In this document: one piece after another, positions 1 through 5,977 of the stretch | Layout: each line of letters begins with the position of its first letter | Position numbering within the stretch: the first letter of the stretch is position 1 | NCBI GenBank assembly: GCA_021640185.1 | Contig: JAJXDX010000075.1 | Location: 1 to 8,010, forward strand | Direction: 5' to 3' | DNA from: Oscillospiraceae bacterium | GTDB taxonomy: Bacteria; Bacillota; Clostridia; Oscillospirales; Acutalibacteraceae | Length of the DNA stretch: 8,010 nucleotides | Translations under genes and position numbers: made by a program | Notes under the pieces: generated by a model | The model's database searches: none | Told to the model about the DNA's origin: nothing | Seen by the model: only the letters and a program-made list of their open reading frames with translations

Positions 1-40
1 TATATATATATTATGCACAGCACATAGATCTGTGCGGTAT

Positions 41-80
41 AAAAGATCCGCCGTTCCTGCTCATGCAGGGCCGGCGGATC
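41..80 (-). terminator. Intrinsic terminator of the GH13/membrane-protein operon, overlapping the last codons
   Basis: The outer stem is gatccgccg (45-53) with cggcggatc (72-80). The inner stem is cctgc (56-60) with gcagg (65-69), and the loop is tcat (61-64). Read on the minus strand, the hairpin is followed by TTTTATACC, a short U-tract. The minus-strand stop codon (complement of 61-63) lies in the loop, so the upstream arm encodes the C-terminus of the membrane protein. No plus-strand U-tract follows, so it should act only for the minus-strand operon. The 40 bases to its left are AT-rich and hold no gene that I can see. Confidence 0.8.
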
Positions 81-585
81 CGCTTTGTCCTTTATTTTGT
101 CCTCTGTCGATCTTTTTGAAAAACAGAAAATACACCAATGCGCCATCGATCAAAATGTCGTACAGCCGCAGCCGGCCGAACATCTCGATGCTCGACAGCA
201 CCGCCACCGCCACGACCCCCACGGCGATCACCTTGGGGAACGCGCCGCGCTCGTTCGTCATCCACGTAAGCAGCGCCATGATCGGCGAACAGAGGGCGAA
301 CACCGTCCACCCGATGATGAACCTGCGGCCGTAAACGCCGTGCGTGATCACCGCCGTCACATAGTAGGTCAGCAGCATCCCCAAGCAAAACGGCAGGACG
401 TTGAGCATCGCCCGCACCTTCGTCGGACTGTAGATCGCGATCAGTGTGCCGATCAGGATCCATATCGCCATTTGCGAAAATATCTCGCCCAGCAGCTGCG
501 TATAAATGTCGAACAGGCGCGTGACCACACCGATCAGCAGCCCGAAAACCAGCATCGCCGCCGGGGCCAACAGCCGTTTTCTCAT
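61..585 (-). CDS. Small multi-pass integral membrane protein, function unknown
   Basis: The protein has 174 residues. I placed the start at the ATG whose first bases overlap the stop of the upstream GH13 gene (ATGA). GGGAGA lies about 7 nt upstream. A longer open frame exists upstream, but it runs through the GH13 gene and is arginine-rich shadow sequence. Hydrophobic segments lie at about residues 5-24, 38-53, 62-81, 89-108, 118-135 and 141-156, which suggests five or six membrane spans. They are joined by short loops (for example THGVYGRR and TNERGAFPK). The tail after KKID is short, polar and likely cytoplasmic. There is no cleavable signal peptide or catalytic motif. The overall pattern resembles uncharacterised small membrane proteins of Firmicutes (possibly the DUF6518 type), but that is recollection and I assign no function. 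The 4-nt overlap implies translational coupling with the glucan hydrolase. A link to sugar metabolism is only a guess from position. Confidence 0.8.
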   Translation of the reverse strand: MRKRLLAPAAMLVFGLLIGVVTRLFDIYTQLLGEIFSQMAIWILIGTLIAIYSPTKVRAMLNVLPFCLGMLLTYYVTAVITHGVYGRRFIIGWTVFALCSPIMALLTWMTNERGAFPKVIAVGVVAVAVLSSIEMFGRLRLYDILIDGALVYFLFFKKIDRGQNKGQSGSAGPA

Positions 586-2465
586 CCGTTCTCTCCCGCT
601 TTCCCCGCGATCAGCCACGCGCCGGACAGCGGCGACAAATACAGCACGCCGTCGCGCACCTCGCCCGCACCGGCCGCGACGCGCGCCGTGCGGAATTCCG
701 GCGGCAGAGCCACCGTGTGCGGCTGCCCCCCGCGGTCTACGGCGCACAGCAGCGCGCCTTCTCCATCGCCACGCACGAAGGCGGCCACATCCTCGCCGGA
801 CATCAGCGGCCGGATCATCCCGTCTGCCAGCGCAGGGCAGCCGCGCCGCGCCGCGCCCAGCGCGCGATACCATGCGATCAGCTCCGCATCCTCATGCCCC
901 CACGGGTACGGCCCGCGGTCGAACGGATCGCCGTAGCCCTCCATGCCCGCCTCGTCGCCGTAATAGATGCACGGCACACCGGGCAGGGCGAACTGCAGCA
1001 GGGTAGCCAGCCGCAGCCGCGCCGTGCCCAGCGCGCGCTGCTCGGCGCTCAGATGCTGCTCGGCCTGCCACGACCGCCCGCGCCCGCGCTCCGGCTCGCC
1101 GCCCAATACCGTGATCGCGCGGGGGGTGTCGTGCGTGCCGATGTGATCCATCAGCAGGCGCAGCGCCTGCGGCGGATAGTTCTCCACCACGTTCATCACC
1201 TGCTCGAAAAAGCGGCCGCGTCCGCCCTCCAGCAAAAACAGCAATATCGCCTGCCGAAACGGATAGTTCATCACGCTGTCCAGCTGGCGCCCCAGCAGAT
1301 AGCGCCGGCGGTGGCCGTAGCTTTCTTTGTTCGTCGCGTCCTCCCACACCTCGCCCAGCACCACGGCGTCGGGATCCGTCGCTTTCACGCGGCTGCGCAG
1401 CGCCTCAAGGAAGCCGTCCGGCAGCTCGTCGGCCACGTCCAGCCGCCATCCGGCGGCTCCGGCGCGCTGCCATTTGGCCAGCACGCCGTCCTCGCCGCAG
1501 ATATAGGCAAGGAACCCCGGCGACAGCTCGTCGACCTCCGGCAGCGTATCGAACCCCCACCACGACCGATAGTCGTTCGGCCAGCGGCGGAAGTGATACC
1601 AGCCGTAATACGGCGAGCTTGGCGATTCATACGCGCCCAGACCGGGATAGCGCCGCTCCCGGTCGAAATACACGCTGTCCGCCCCCGTGTGGCTGAACAC
1701 GCCGTCCAGCAGGATGCGGATCCCCCGCTTTTTCGCCTCGTCCGTCAGGCGGCAAAAAGCCGCCTCGTCGCCCAGCAGCGGGTCGATCTTCGTATAGTCG
1801 GCCGTGTCGTAGCGGTGGTTGGATCCGGCCTCGAAGATCGGGTTGAGATACAGGCACGTCACGCCCAGCCCGGCCAGATAGTCCAGCTTTTCGCGGATCC
1901 CGTCCAGATCCCCGCCAAAAAAGTCGTTATTGAGCACCCGACCCTGCTCGTCCGGCCGCCACACCGGCTCCTCGTCCCAGTGCTCGTGCAGCACGCGGCC
2001 GTCCGGCACGCCTTCCTTCGCCGTGCCGGAGCAAAAGAACCGGTCAGGGAAGATCTGGTACATGATCCCGCCGGAAAGCCAGTCCGGCGTCGTATAGTCG
2101 GCGGCATACACGGTCAGCTGCCACATCGGCTCCTGCGTTTCGTAGGAATAGGCCGCCGTGCCGTCCGGGCGGCGGATCAGCCACCCCCGCCCCAGTGCCA
2201 GATCCAGCTGAAAGCCGTAAAATAGCAGCGCCGCCTCGCCGGGCGTGTAGCGGATGTCCCACCACTCGTGCTCGTCGCCGTCCATCCCGGCCCAGAACAT
2301 CCCCATCACCCGGTCGAAGCAGCCGTCCTGCCGCACCACCAGCGCGGCGGCATGGCAGCCCCAGCAGCGCGGCAGACGGATGCGGAAATACACCGTCGTC
2401 CCGGCGGCTACCGCGCCGAACGGACGGCGGAACTCCTCACTGCGGCTGTCGAACGATACGGACAT
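582..2465 (-). CDS. GH13 alpha-amylase-family glycosidase (neopullulanase/cyclomaltodextrinase-like)
   Basis: This 627-residue enzyme is predicted to hydrolyse alpha-1,4 (and possibly alpha-1,6) bonds in maltodextrins. It has no signal peptide, so it should act in the cytoplasm on imported oligosaccharides. Residues 1 to about 125 look like a short beta-sandwich N-domain. The catalytic barrel starts near MYQIFPDRF (135-143). The GH13 conserved regions are all visible: NHRYD (216-220); DGVFSH (254-259); GWRLDVADE (339-347) with nucleophile Asp343; GEVWED (371-376) with acid/base Glu372; and HIGTHD (441-446) with transition-state Asp446. A B-domain loop lies at about 262-310, and a C-terminal beta domain starts near 548. 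LNPIFEAGSNHRYD is typical of the neopullulanase/cyclomaltodextrinase side of the family. The exact specificity (neopullulanase, maltogenic amylase or alpha-glucosidase) cannot be read from sequence. The start is fixed by AGGAGG about 8 nt upstream. It is the first gene of an operon with the downstream membrane protein. Confidence 0.93.
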   Translation of the reverse strand: MSVSFDSRSEEFRRPFGAVAAGTTVYFRIRLPRCWGCHAAALVVRQDGCFDRVMGMFWAGMDGDEHEWWDIRYTPGEAALLFYGFQLDLALGRGWLIRRPDGTAAYSYETQEPMWQLTVYAADYTTPDWLSGGIMYQIFPDRFFCSGTAKEGVPDGRVLHEHWDEEPVWRPDEQGRVLNNDFFGGDLDGIREKLDYLAGLGVTCLYLNPIFEAGSNHRYDTADYTKIDPLLGDEAAFCRLTDEAKKRGIRILLDGVFSHTGADSVYFDRERRYPGLGAYESPSSPYYGWYHFRRWPNDYRSWWGFDTLPEVDELSPGFLAYICGEDGVLAKWQRAGAAGWRLDVADELPDGFLEALRSRVKATDPDAVVLGEVWEDATNKESYGHRRRYLLGRQLDSVMNYPFRQAILLFLLEGGRGRFFEQVMNVVENYPPQALRLLMDHIGTHDTPRAITVLGGEPERGRGRSWQAEQHLSAEQRALGTARLRLATLLQFALPGVPCIYYGDEAGMEGYGDPFDRGPYPWGHEDAELIAWYRALGAARRGCPALADGMIRPLMSGEDVAAFVRGDGEGALLCAVDRGGQPHTVALPPEFRTARVAAGAGEVRDGVLYLSPLSGAWLIAGKAGENG

Positions 2466-2503
2466 CTCGTTCCCTCCTCTTGCGCTCGTCAGACTTACCG
2501 CTT

Positions 2504-2532
2504 AGTATATCCCTTTTTCCTGCCGTTTGCAA
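2504..2532 (-). promoter_or_regulatory. Sigma-A promoter of the GH13 operon
   Basis: On the minus strand, TTGCAA (2532-2527) and TATACT (2509-2504) are separated by 17 bp. The expected transcript start is near 2497, which gives a leader of about 30 nt carrying the AGGAGG site. The -35 lies inside GGGGCTTGCAAA, a 12-mer repeated at the opposite pckG promoter. Positions 2532-2518 (TTGCAAACGGCAGGA) resemble a CcpA cre box (WTGNAANCGNWNNCW), with mismatches at two of the ten constrained positions. Carbon catabolite repression is therefore possible but unproven. Confidence 0.75.
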
Positions 2533-2575
2533 GCCCCATGCCCATTCTGCAAGTTCTAAAGTCCGTTCCTGCATT

Positions 2576-2671
2576 ATCGTCCGGATCCGCCGCGCACGTT
2601 CTGCCCCTGATATTTGGTATAGGAATGCTCCTTTTTCCCCGCATCACGGCCTTTTTGGCGGATCGGACGAT
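2576..2671. repeat. Long-spaced inverted repeat in the GH13-pckG intergenic region
   Basis: atcgtccggatccgcc (2576-2591) is matched in reverse complement by ggcggatcggacgat (2657-2671). The two are identical except for one extra G in the left arm. The spacer is 65 bp. Neither strand shows a U-tract after the outer arm, so it is not a simple terminator. No direct target duplication flanks it, so I do not call it a mobile element. It sits between, and outside, the two divergent promoters. It could form an RNA stem only if a longer transcript crosses it. Confidence 0.6.
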
Positions 2672-2686
2672 CTGCCGCACGATAAG

Positions 2687-2704
2687 TTATCAAAAATTTA
2701 ACAA
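2687..2704. promoter_or_regulatory. Candidate Rex (redox-sensing repressor) operator upstream of pckG
   Basis: TTATCAAAAATTTAACAA matches the Rex consensus TTGTTAANNNNTTAACAA of Firmicutes. The right half-site TTAACAA (2698-2704) is perfect, the left half-site TTATCAA (2687-2693) matches at 5 of 7 positions, and the 4-bp spacer is all A/T. It ends 8 bp before the pckG -35, where a bound repressor could interfere with RNA polymerase. Rex responds to the NADH/NAD+ ratio and controls fermentation genes in Clostridia. Control of pckG here is inferred. An overlapping palindrome, GATAAGTTATC (2681-2691), could be the real site for some other factor. Confidence 0.45.
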
Positions 2705-2712
2705 TTGGGGGC

Positions 2713-2741
2713 TTGCAAATCAATGCCCCTCCGTGTATAAT
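2713..2741 (+). promoter_or_regulatory. Sigma-A promoter of pckG
   Basis: TTGCAA (2713-2718), a 17-bp spacer and a perfect TATAAT (2736-2741). The expected start is about 2748, giving a leader of roughly 55 nt. The surrounding GGGGCTTGCAAA (2708-2719) is the inverted copy of the sequence at the divergent GH13 promoter. Confidence 0.85.
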
Positions 2742-2763
2742 GGGAGCCAGAACGAAAGGCTCA

Positions 2764-2779
2764 GCGGTGTTCGCACCGC
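2764..2779 (+). promoter_or_regulatory. Small hairpin in the pckG leader
   Basis: gcggtg (2764-2769) pairs with caccgc (2774-2779) around a UUCG tetraloop. A second accgc at 2782-2786 could compete for the left arm. The hairpin lies inside the predicted 5' leader and ends 9 nt before the AAGGAG ribosome site (2789-2794). No U-tract follows it, so it is not a terminator. It could affect mRNA stability or translation. No known riboswitch class is evident. Confidence 0.45.
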
Positions 2780-2802
2780 CAACCGCGAAAGGAGTTTTCG
2801 AT

Positions 2803-4581
2803 ATGACCACGAACAAGACCGTGCTCGACTGGATCGAAGAGAAAAAGGCGCTCGTCTGCCCGGACGAGGTCGTCTGGATCGACGGCAGCGAGGAGCAGCT
2901 CGCCGCGCTGCGCGAGGAAGCGGTCAAGACCGGCGAAATGATCAAACTCAACGAGGAGAAGCTGCCGGGCTGCTACCTGCACCGCACGAAGGCCAACGAC
3001 GTCGCGCGTGTGGAGAATCGCACCTTCATCTGCTCCCGCGAGAAAGAGAACGCCGGCCCCACCAATAACTGGTGCGACCCGCAGGAGATGTACAAGCGCC
3101 TGTACGACATCGCACGCGGCAGCTACAAGGGCCGCACGATGTATGTCATCCCCTTCTCCATGGGCCCGATCGGCTCGCCTCTGGCCAAGATCGGCATCGA
3201 GCTGACCGATTCGATCTATGTCGTGCTCAACATGGCGATCATGACCCGCGTCGGCCGGAAGGTGCTCGACACGCTGGGCGACAGCAACGACTGGGTGCGC
3301 GGCTTCCATGCCAAATGCGATGTCGACCCCGAGAAGCGCTATATCTGCCAGTTCCCGGAGGACAACGCGATCATCTCCGTCAACTCCGCCTACGGCGGCA
3401 ACGTGCTGTTGGGCAAGAAGTGCTTCGCGCTGCGCATCGCCAGCTATCAGGGCTGGAAAGAGGGCTGGATGGCCGAGCATATGCTGATCCTCGGCCTGCA
3501 GAACCCGGAAGGCGAGATCCACTATGTCGCGGCGGCGTTCCCGTCTGCCTGCGGCAAGACGAACCTCGCCATGCTGATCCCGCCGGAGTACCTGCGTAAG
3601 AAGGGCTACAAGATCTGGACGGTCGGCGACGATATCGCATGGATGCGCATCGGCGCGGACGGCCGCCTGTACGCGATCAACCCGGAGAACGGCTTCTTCG
3701 GCGTCGCGCCCGGCACCAACGAGCATTCCAACTTCAACGCGCTCCAGTCCACGAAGAAGAACACCATCTTCACCAACGTCGCGCTCAACACCGACGACAA
3801 CACCGTCTGGTGGGAGGGCCTGACCAAGGAGCATCCGGCCCACATGATCGACTGGCAGGGCCGTCCGTACGATCCGGCCAAGTACAACAAGGCCGACAAG
3901 TCCACCTACGCCGCGCACCCGAACTCCCGCTTCACCGCCCCGGCGGTCAACTGCCCCTGCATCTCGGACGAGTTCGATAAGGGCGCCGGCGTGCCGATCT
4001 CGGCCATCATCTTCGGCGGCCGCCGTGCCAAGTGCGCACCGCTGGTCTATCAGTCCCGCGACTGGGAGAACGGCGTGTTCATCGGCTCTGCCATGGCCAG
4101 CGAAACGACGGCTGCCGCCGCCGGTGCGGTCGGTGTCGTCCGCCGCGACCCGATGGCGATGCTGCCCTTCTGCGGCTACAACATGGGCGACTATTTCCGG
4201 CACTGGCTCGACATGGGCAAGAAGCTGGGCGACAAGGCCCCCAAGATCTTCAACGTCAACTGGTTCCGCACCGATGACGAGGGCAACTTCGTCTGGCCGG
4301 GCTTCGGCGACAATATGCGCGTGCTCAACTGGATCGTTGACCGCTGCGAGGGCAAGGCGGATGCGACCGAAACGGCGATCGGCTACGTGCCGAAGCCCGA
4401 GGACATCGACCTGACCGACCTCGACATGGATATGGACACCCTCAAGTCCATCCTCACCGTCGACCACGACGTGTGGACGAAGGAAGCGGCCGAGATCGAG
4501 GAGCACTACAAGAAGTTCGGCGACAAGCTGCCGAAGGAGCTGGTCGCGCAGCTCGCGACCCTCAAGAAGAACCTCGGCTGA
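2803..4581 (+). CDS. pckG: Phosphoenolpyruvate carboxykinase, GTP-dependent
   Basis: This 592-residue protein interconverts oxaloacetate + GTP and PEP + CO2 + GDP in the cytoplasm. The start ATG is preceded by AAGGAG at 2789-2794. An in-frame ATG farther upstream, at 2713, lies in the promoter and is rejected. The length is within the family range. GTP-PEPCK landmarks are present: GPIGSPLAK (121-129) for substrate binding; YGGN (197-200); the metal-site lysines GKK (204-206) and His226; the P-loop FPSACGKTN (246-254) with the reactive Cys250; the kinase-2 motif VGDDIAW (274-280) with metal ligand Asp277; PNSRF (373-377); the mobile lid near RRDPMAMLPFCGYNMGDY (447-464); and the guanine pocket NVNWFR (484-489) with FVWPGFGDN (496-504). 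The ATP-type family has a different sequence plan, so the nucleotide type is clear. In a fermenting anaerobe it may run toward oxaloacetate or toward PEP, and the sequence does not decide. It is monocistronic, with its own promoter and terminator. Confidence 0.98.
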   Translation: MTTNKTVLDWIEEKKALVCPDEVVWIDGSEEQLAALREEAVKTGEMIKLNEEKLPGCYLHRTKANDVARVENRTFICSREKENAGPTNNWCDPQEMYKRLYDIARGSYKGRTMYVIPFSMGPIGSPLAKIGIELTDSIYVVLNMAIMTRVGRKVLDTLGDSNDWVRGFHAKCDVDPEKRYICQFPEDNAIISVNSAYGGNVLLGKKCFALRIASYQGWKEGWMAEHMLILGLQNPEGEIHYVAAAFPSACGKTNLAMLIPPEYLRKKGYKIWTVGDDIAWMRIGADGRLYAINPENGFFGVAPGTNEHSNFNALQSTKKNTIFTNVALNTDDNTVWWEGLTKEHPAHMIDWQGRPYDPAKYNKADKSTYAAHPNSRFTAPAVNCPCISDEFDKGAGVPISAIIFGGRRAKCAPLVYQSRDWENGVFIGSAMASETTAAAAGAVGVVRRDPMAMLPFCGYNMGDYFRHWLDMGKKLGDKAPKIFNVNWFRTDDEGNFVWPGFGDNMRVLNWIVDRCEGKADATETAIGYVPKPEDIDLTDLDMDMDTLKSILTVDHDVWTKEAAEIEEHYKKFGDKLPKELVAQLATLKKNLG

Positions 4582-4600
4582 GCTTAGACCTCGGCAAACA

Positions 4601-4636
4601 TCCCCGGCGTGCAGATGCGCGCCGGGGACGTTTTTA
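4601..4636 (+). terminator. Intrinsic terminator of pckG
   Basis: tccccggcg (4601-4609) pairs perfectly with cgccgggga (4620-4628). The stem extends inward through a U-G pair and two G-C pairs to an AGAT loop (4613-4616). CG and five Ts (4631-4635) follow. It lies 20 nt after the pckG stop. Confidence 0.92.
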
Positions 4637-4660
4637 TGCATGAGCCGCATAAGCCGCAAA

Positions 4661-4696
4661 ATGAAAAACGCGCCCGGCATTTCTGCCGGGCGCGTT
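4661..4696 (-). terminator. Intrinsic terminator of galE
   Basis: A perfect 13-bp stem pairs aacgcgcccggca (4667-4679) with tgccgggcgcgtt (4684-4696) around a 4-nt loop. On the minus strand it is followed by TTTTTCATTTTG. It lies 16 nt beyond the galE stop. With the pckG terminator, it makes two separate, inward-facing terminators between convergent genes. Confidence 0.92.
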
Positions 4697-4712
4697 CGCG
4701 TTCAGTAGATGA

Positions 4713-5729
4713 TCACTCGTCGTAGCCCTTGGGGTTCTGGGACTGCCAGCGCCACGAGTCGCGGCACATATCCTCGATGTTCTTCTCTGCTTTCCAGCCC
4801 AGCAGCTCCGCCGCCTTGGACGGATCGGAATAACAGGTAGCCACATCGCCCGCGCGGCGGGGCGCGATGCGATACGGCACGTCCACGCCGTTGGCGGCCT
4901 TGAACGCCTTCACCAGATCGAGCACGCTGTACCCGACGCCCGTGCCGAGGTTGATCGCCTGCACGCCGTCATGCGCCAGCGCATAGCCCACGGCCTTGAC
5001 GTGGCCCTTCGCCAGATCCACCACATGGATATAATCGCGCACGCCGGTGCCGTCGTGCGTATCGTAATCGTCGCCGAAAACGGACAGCTCCTTCAGCTTG
5101 CCGATCGCCACCTGCGAGATGTACGGCATCAGGTTGTTCGGGATGCCGTTGGGATCCTCGCCGATGCGCCCGCTCTCGTGCGCGCCGATGGGGTTGAAAT
5201 AGCGCAGCAGCACCACCGACCACGCGGGATCGGACACGCACAGGTCGCTCAGGATCCCTTCGATCATGAATTTCGTGCGCCCGTAGGGGTTCGTGACCGC
5301 GCCGGTGGGCATATCCTCCTTCAGCGGCGAGGGATTACCCGTGCCGTATACCGTGGCGGAGGACGAGAAGATCATCCGCTTGCATCCGGCCTCGCGCATG
5401 ACCTCGCACAGCGTCACCGTGCCGCCGACGTTGTTGTCATAGTATTCCAGCGGCTTCTGCACCGACTCGCCCACCGCCTTCAGCCCGGCGAAATGGATCA
5501 CCGCGTCGATCTTGTGCGCGGCAAAGATCTTTCTCAAGCCCTCCGCGTCGCGGATATCGCACTCGTAAAACGGAAAGTCGCGCCCCGCCAGCTCCTTCAC
5601 GCGCCGCAGCGCCTCCGGCTTTGCATTGTAATAGTTGTCGAGGACGACGATGTCGTACCCTGCCCCGAGCATCTCGATGCAGGTGTGGCTGCCGATGTAT
5701 CCGCAGCCGCCGGTGATGAGGATCGCCAT
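4713..5729 (-). CDS. galE: UDP-glucose 4-epimerase
   Basis: This 338-residue cytoplasmic enzyme interconverts UDP-galactose and UDP-glucose with bound NAD+. That step connects galactose use with the supply of precursors for surface glycans. It is a short-chain dehydrogenase/reductase fold. The NAD-binding GGCGYIG is at 7-13, and DNYYN (31-35) follows the second strand. The catalytic Ser124 lies in SSSATVYG, with Tyr149 and Lys153 in NPYGRTK. These positions and the total length equal those of the E. coli enzyme. The substrate-binding RYFNPIGAHESG (176-187), GTGVRDYIHVVDLA (227-240) and a WRWQSQNPKGY tail are also characteristic. GGAGG about 8 nt upstream fixes the start, and an in-frame extension upstream would run across the promoter. 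It is divergent from a nucleotidyltransferase-like gene, consistent with shared nucleotide-sugar metabolism. Activity on the N-acetylated sugars (UDP-GlcNAc/GalNAc) cannot be excluded. Confidence 0.97.
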   Translation of the reverse strand: MAILITGGCGYIGSHTCIEMLGAGYDIVVLDNYYNAKPEALRRVKELAGRDFPFYECDIRDAEGLRKIFAAHKIDAVIHFAGLKAVGESVQKPLEYYDNNVGGTVTLCEVMREAGCKRMIFSSSATVYGTGNPSPLKEDMPTGAVTNPYGRTKFMIEGILSDLCVSDPAWSVVLLRYFNPIGAHESGRIGEDPNGIPNNLMPYISQVAIGKLKELSVFGDDYDTHDGTGVRDYIHVVDLAKGHVKAVGYALAHDGVQAINLGTGVGYSVLDLVKAFKAANGVDVPYRIAPRRAGDVATCYSDPSKAAELLGWKAEKNIEDMCRDSWRWQSQNPKGYDE

Positions 5730-5786
5730 GATAAAGACCTCCGTATCCTTTGATCTGATCTGCCCTTTCGGGCTATCGACACGATC

Positions 5787-5815
5787 ATTATACCCCGTCC
5801 GCGCCCGCTTTTCAA
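5787..5815 (-). promoter_or_regulatory. Sigma-A promoter of galE
   Basis: On the minus strand, TTGAAA (5815-5810), a 17-bp spacer and TATAAT (5792-5787). The predicted start is near 5780, giving a leader of about 50 nt. The leader contains a 4-bp stem, GCCC/GGGC, closed by a GAAA tetraloop (5762-5773). Confidence 0.85.
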
Positions 5816-5869
5816 TGCTCATTTGTTGCAGAAATGTGTAAAAATGCACCGATTTTCTCCTCCTCTCTC

Positions 5870-5898
5870 TTGCGCGAAGCAGCACATGGCTTTATAAT
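5870..5898 (+). promoter_or_regulatory. Promoter of the nucleotidyltransferase gene
   Basis: A perfect TATAAT (5893-5898) is preceded by a weak -35, TTGCGC (5870-5875), at a 17-bp spacing. The predicted start is near 5905, just before the 17-bp inverted repeat. The poor -35 suggests a weak or activator-assisted promoter. Confidence 0.65.
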
Positions 5899-5906
5899 AC
5901 AGATAG

Positions 5907-5950
5907 TACCATCGATAGACAGGGGCACGACCGCCTGTCTATCGATGGTA
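5907..5950 (+). repeat. Perfect 17-bp inverted repeat (leader stem-loop or operator)
   Basis: taccatcgatagacagg (5907-5923) and cctgtctatcgatggta (5934-5950) are exact reverse complements around a 10-nt loop. As RNA, this would be a very stable stem-loop at the extreme 5' end of the nucleotidyltransferase mRNA, ending 11 nt before the GGAAAGGAAG ribosome site. No U-tract follows on either strand, so it is not an ordinary terminator. As DNA, each arm carries the palindrome ATCGAT, 30 bp apart, which would suit a dimeric regulator. Its role is unknown. Confidence 0.85.
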
Positions 5951-5977
5951 ATGAAAGCAAGGAAAGGAAGATCGACA

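Noticed and set aside
1..40. TA dinucleotide run (1-12) and a gcacag/ctgtgc inverted repeat (15-20/30-35) at the left edge
   Set aside because: The stem is short with a 9-nt loop and no U-tract on either side. It may belong to regulation of a gene outside the window, but nothing supports a call.
717..2225. A 502-residue open frame on the plus strand opposite the GH13 gene
   Set aside because: The opposite strand carries an intact GH13 enzyme with every catalytic motif. The plus-strand product is Arg/Pro/Gln/His-rich shadow sequence without a ribosome site or family match.
2495..2680. A possible 61-residue small gene on the minus strand between GH13 and pckG
   Set aside because: There is no ribosome site, it runs across the GH13 promoter and the inverted repeat, and its composition looks random.
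2761..4680. A 639-residue open frame antisense to pckG
   Set aside because: It is low-complexity (Val/Ala/Arg/Asp/His-rich), has no recognisable domain and mirrors the codon pattern of a strongly supported GTP-PEPCK. It also crosses both terminators.
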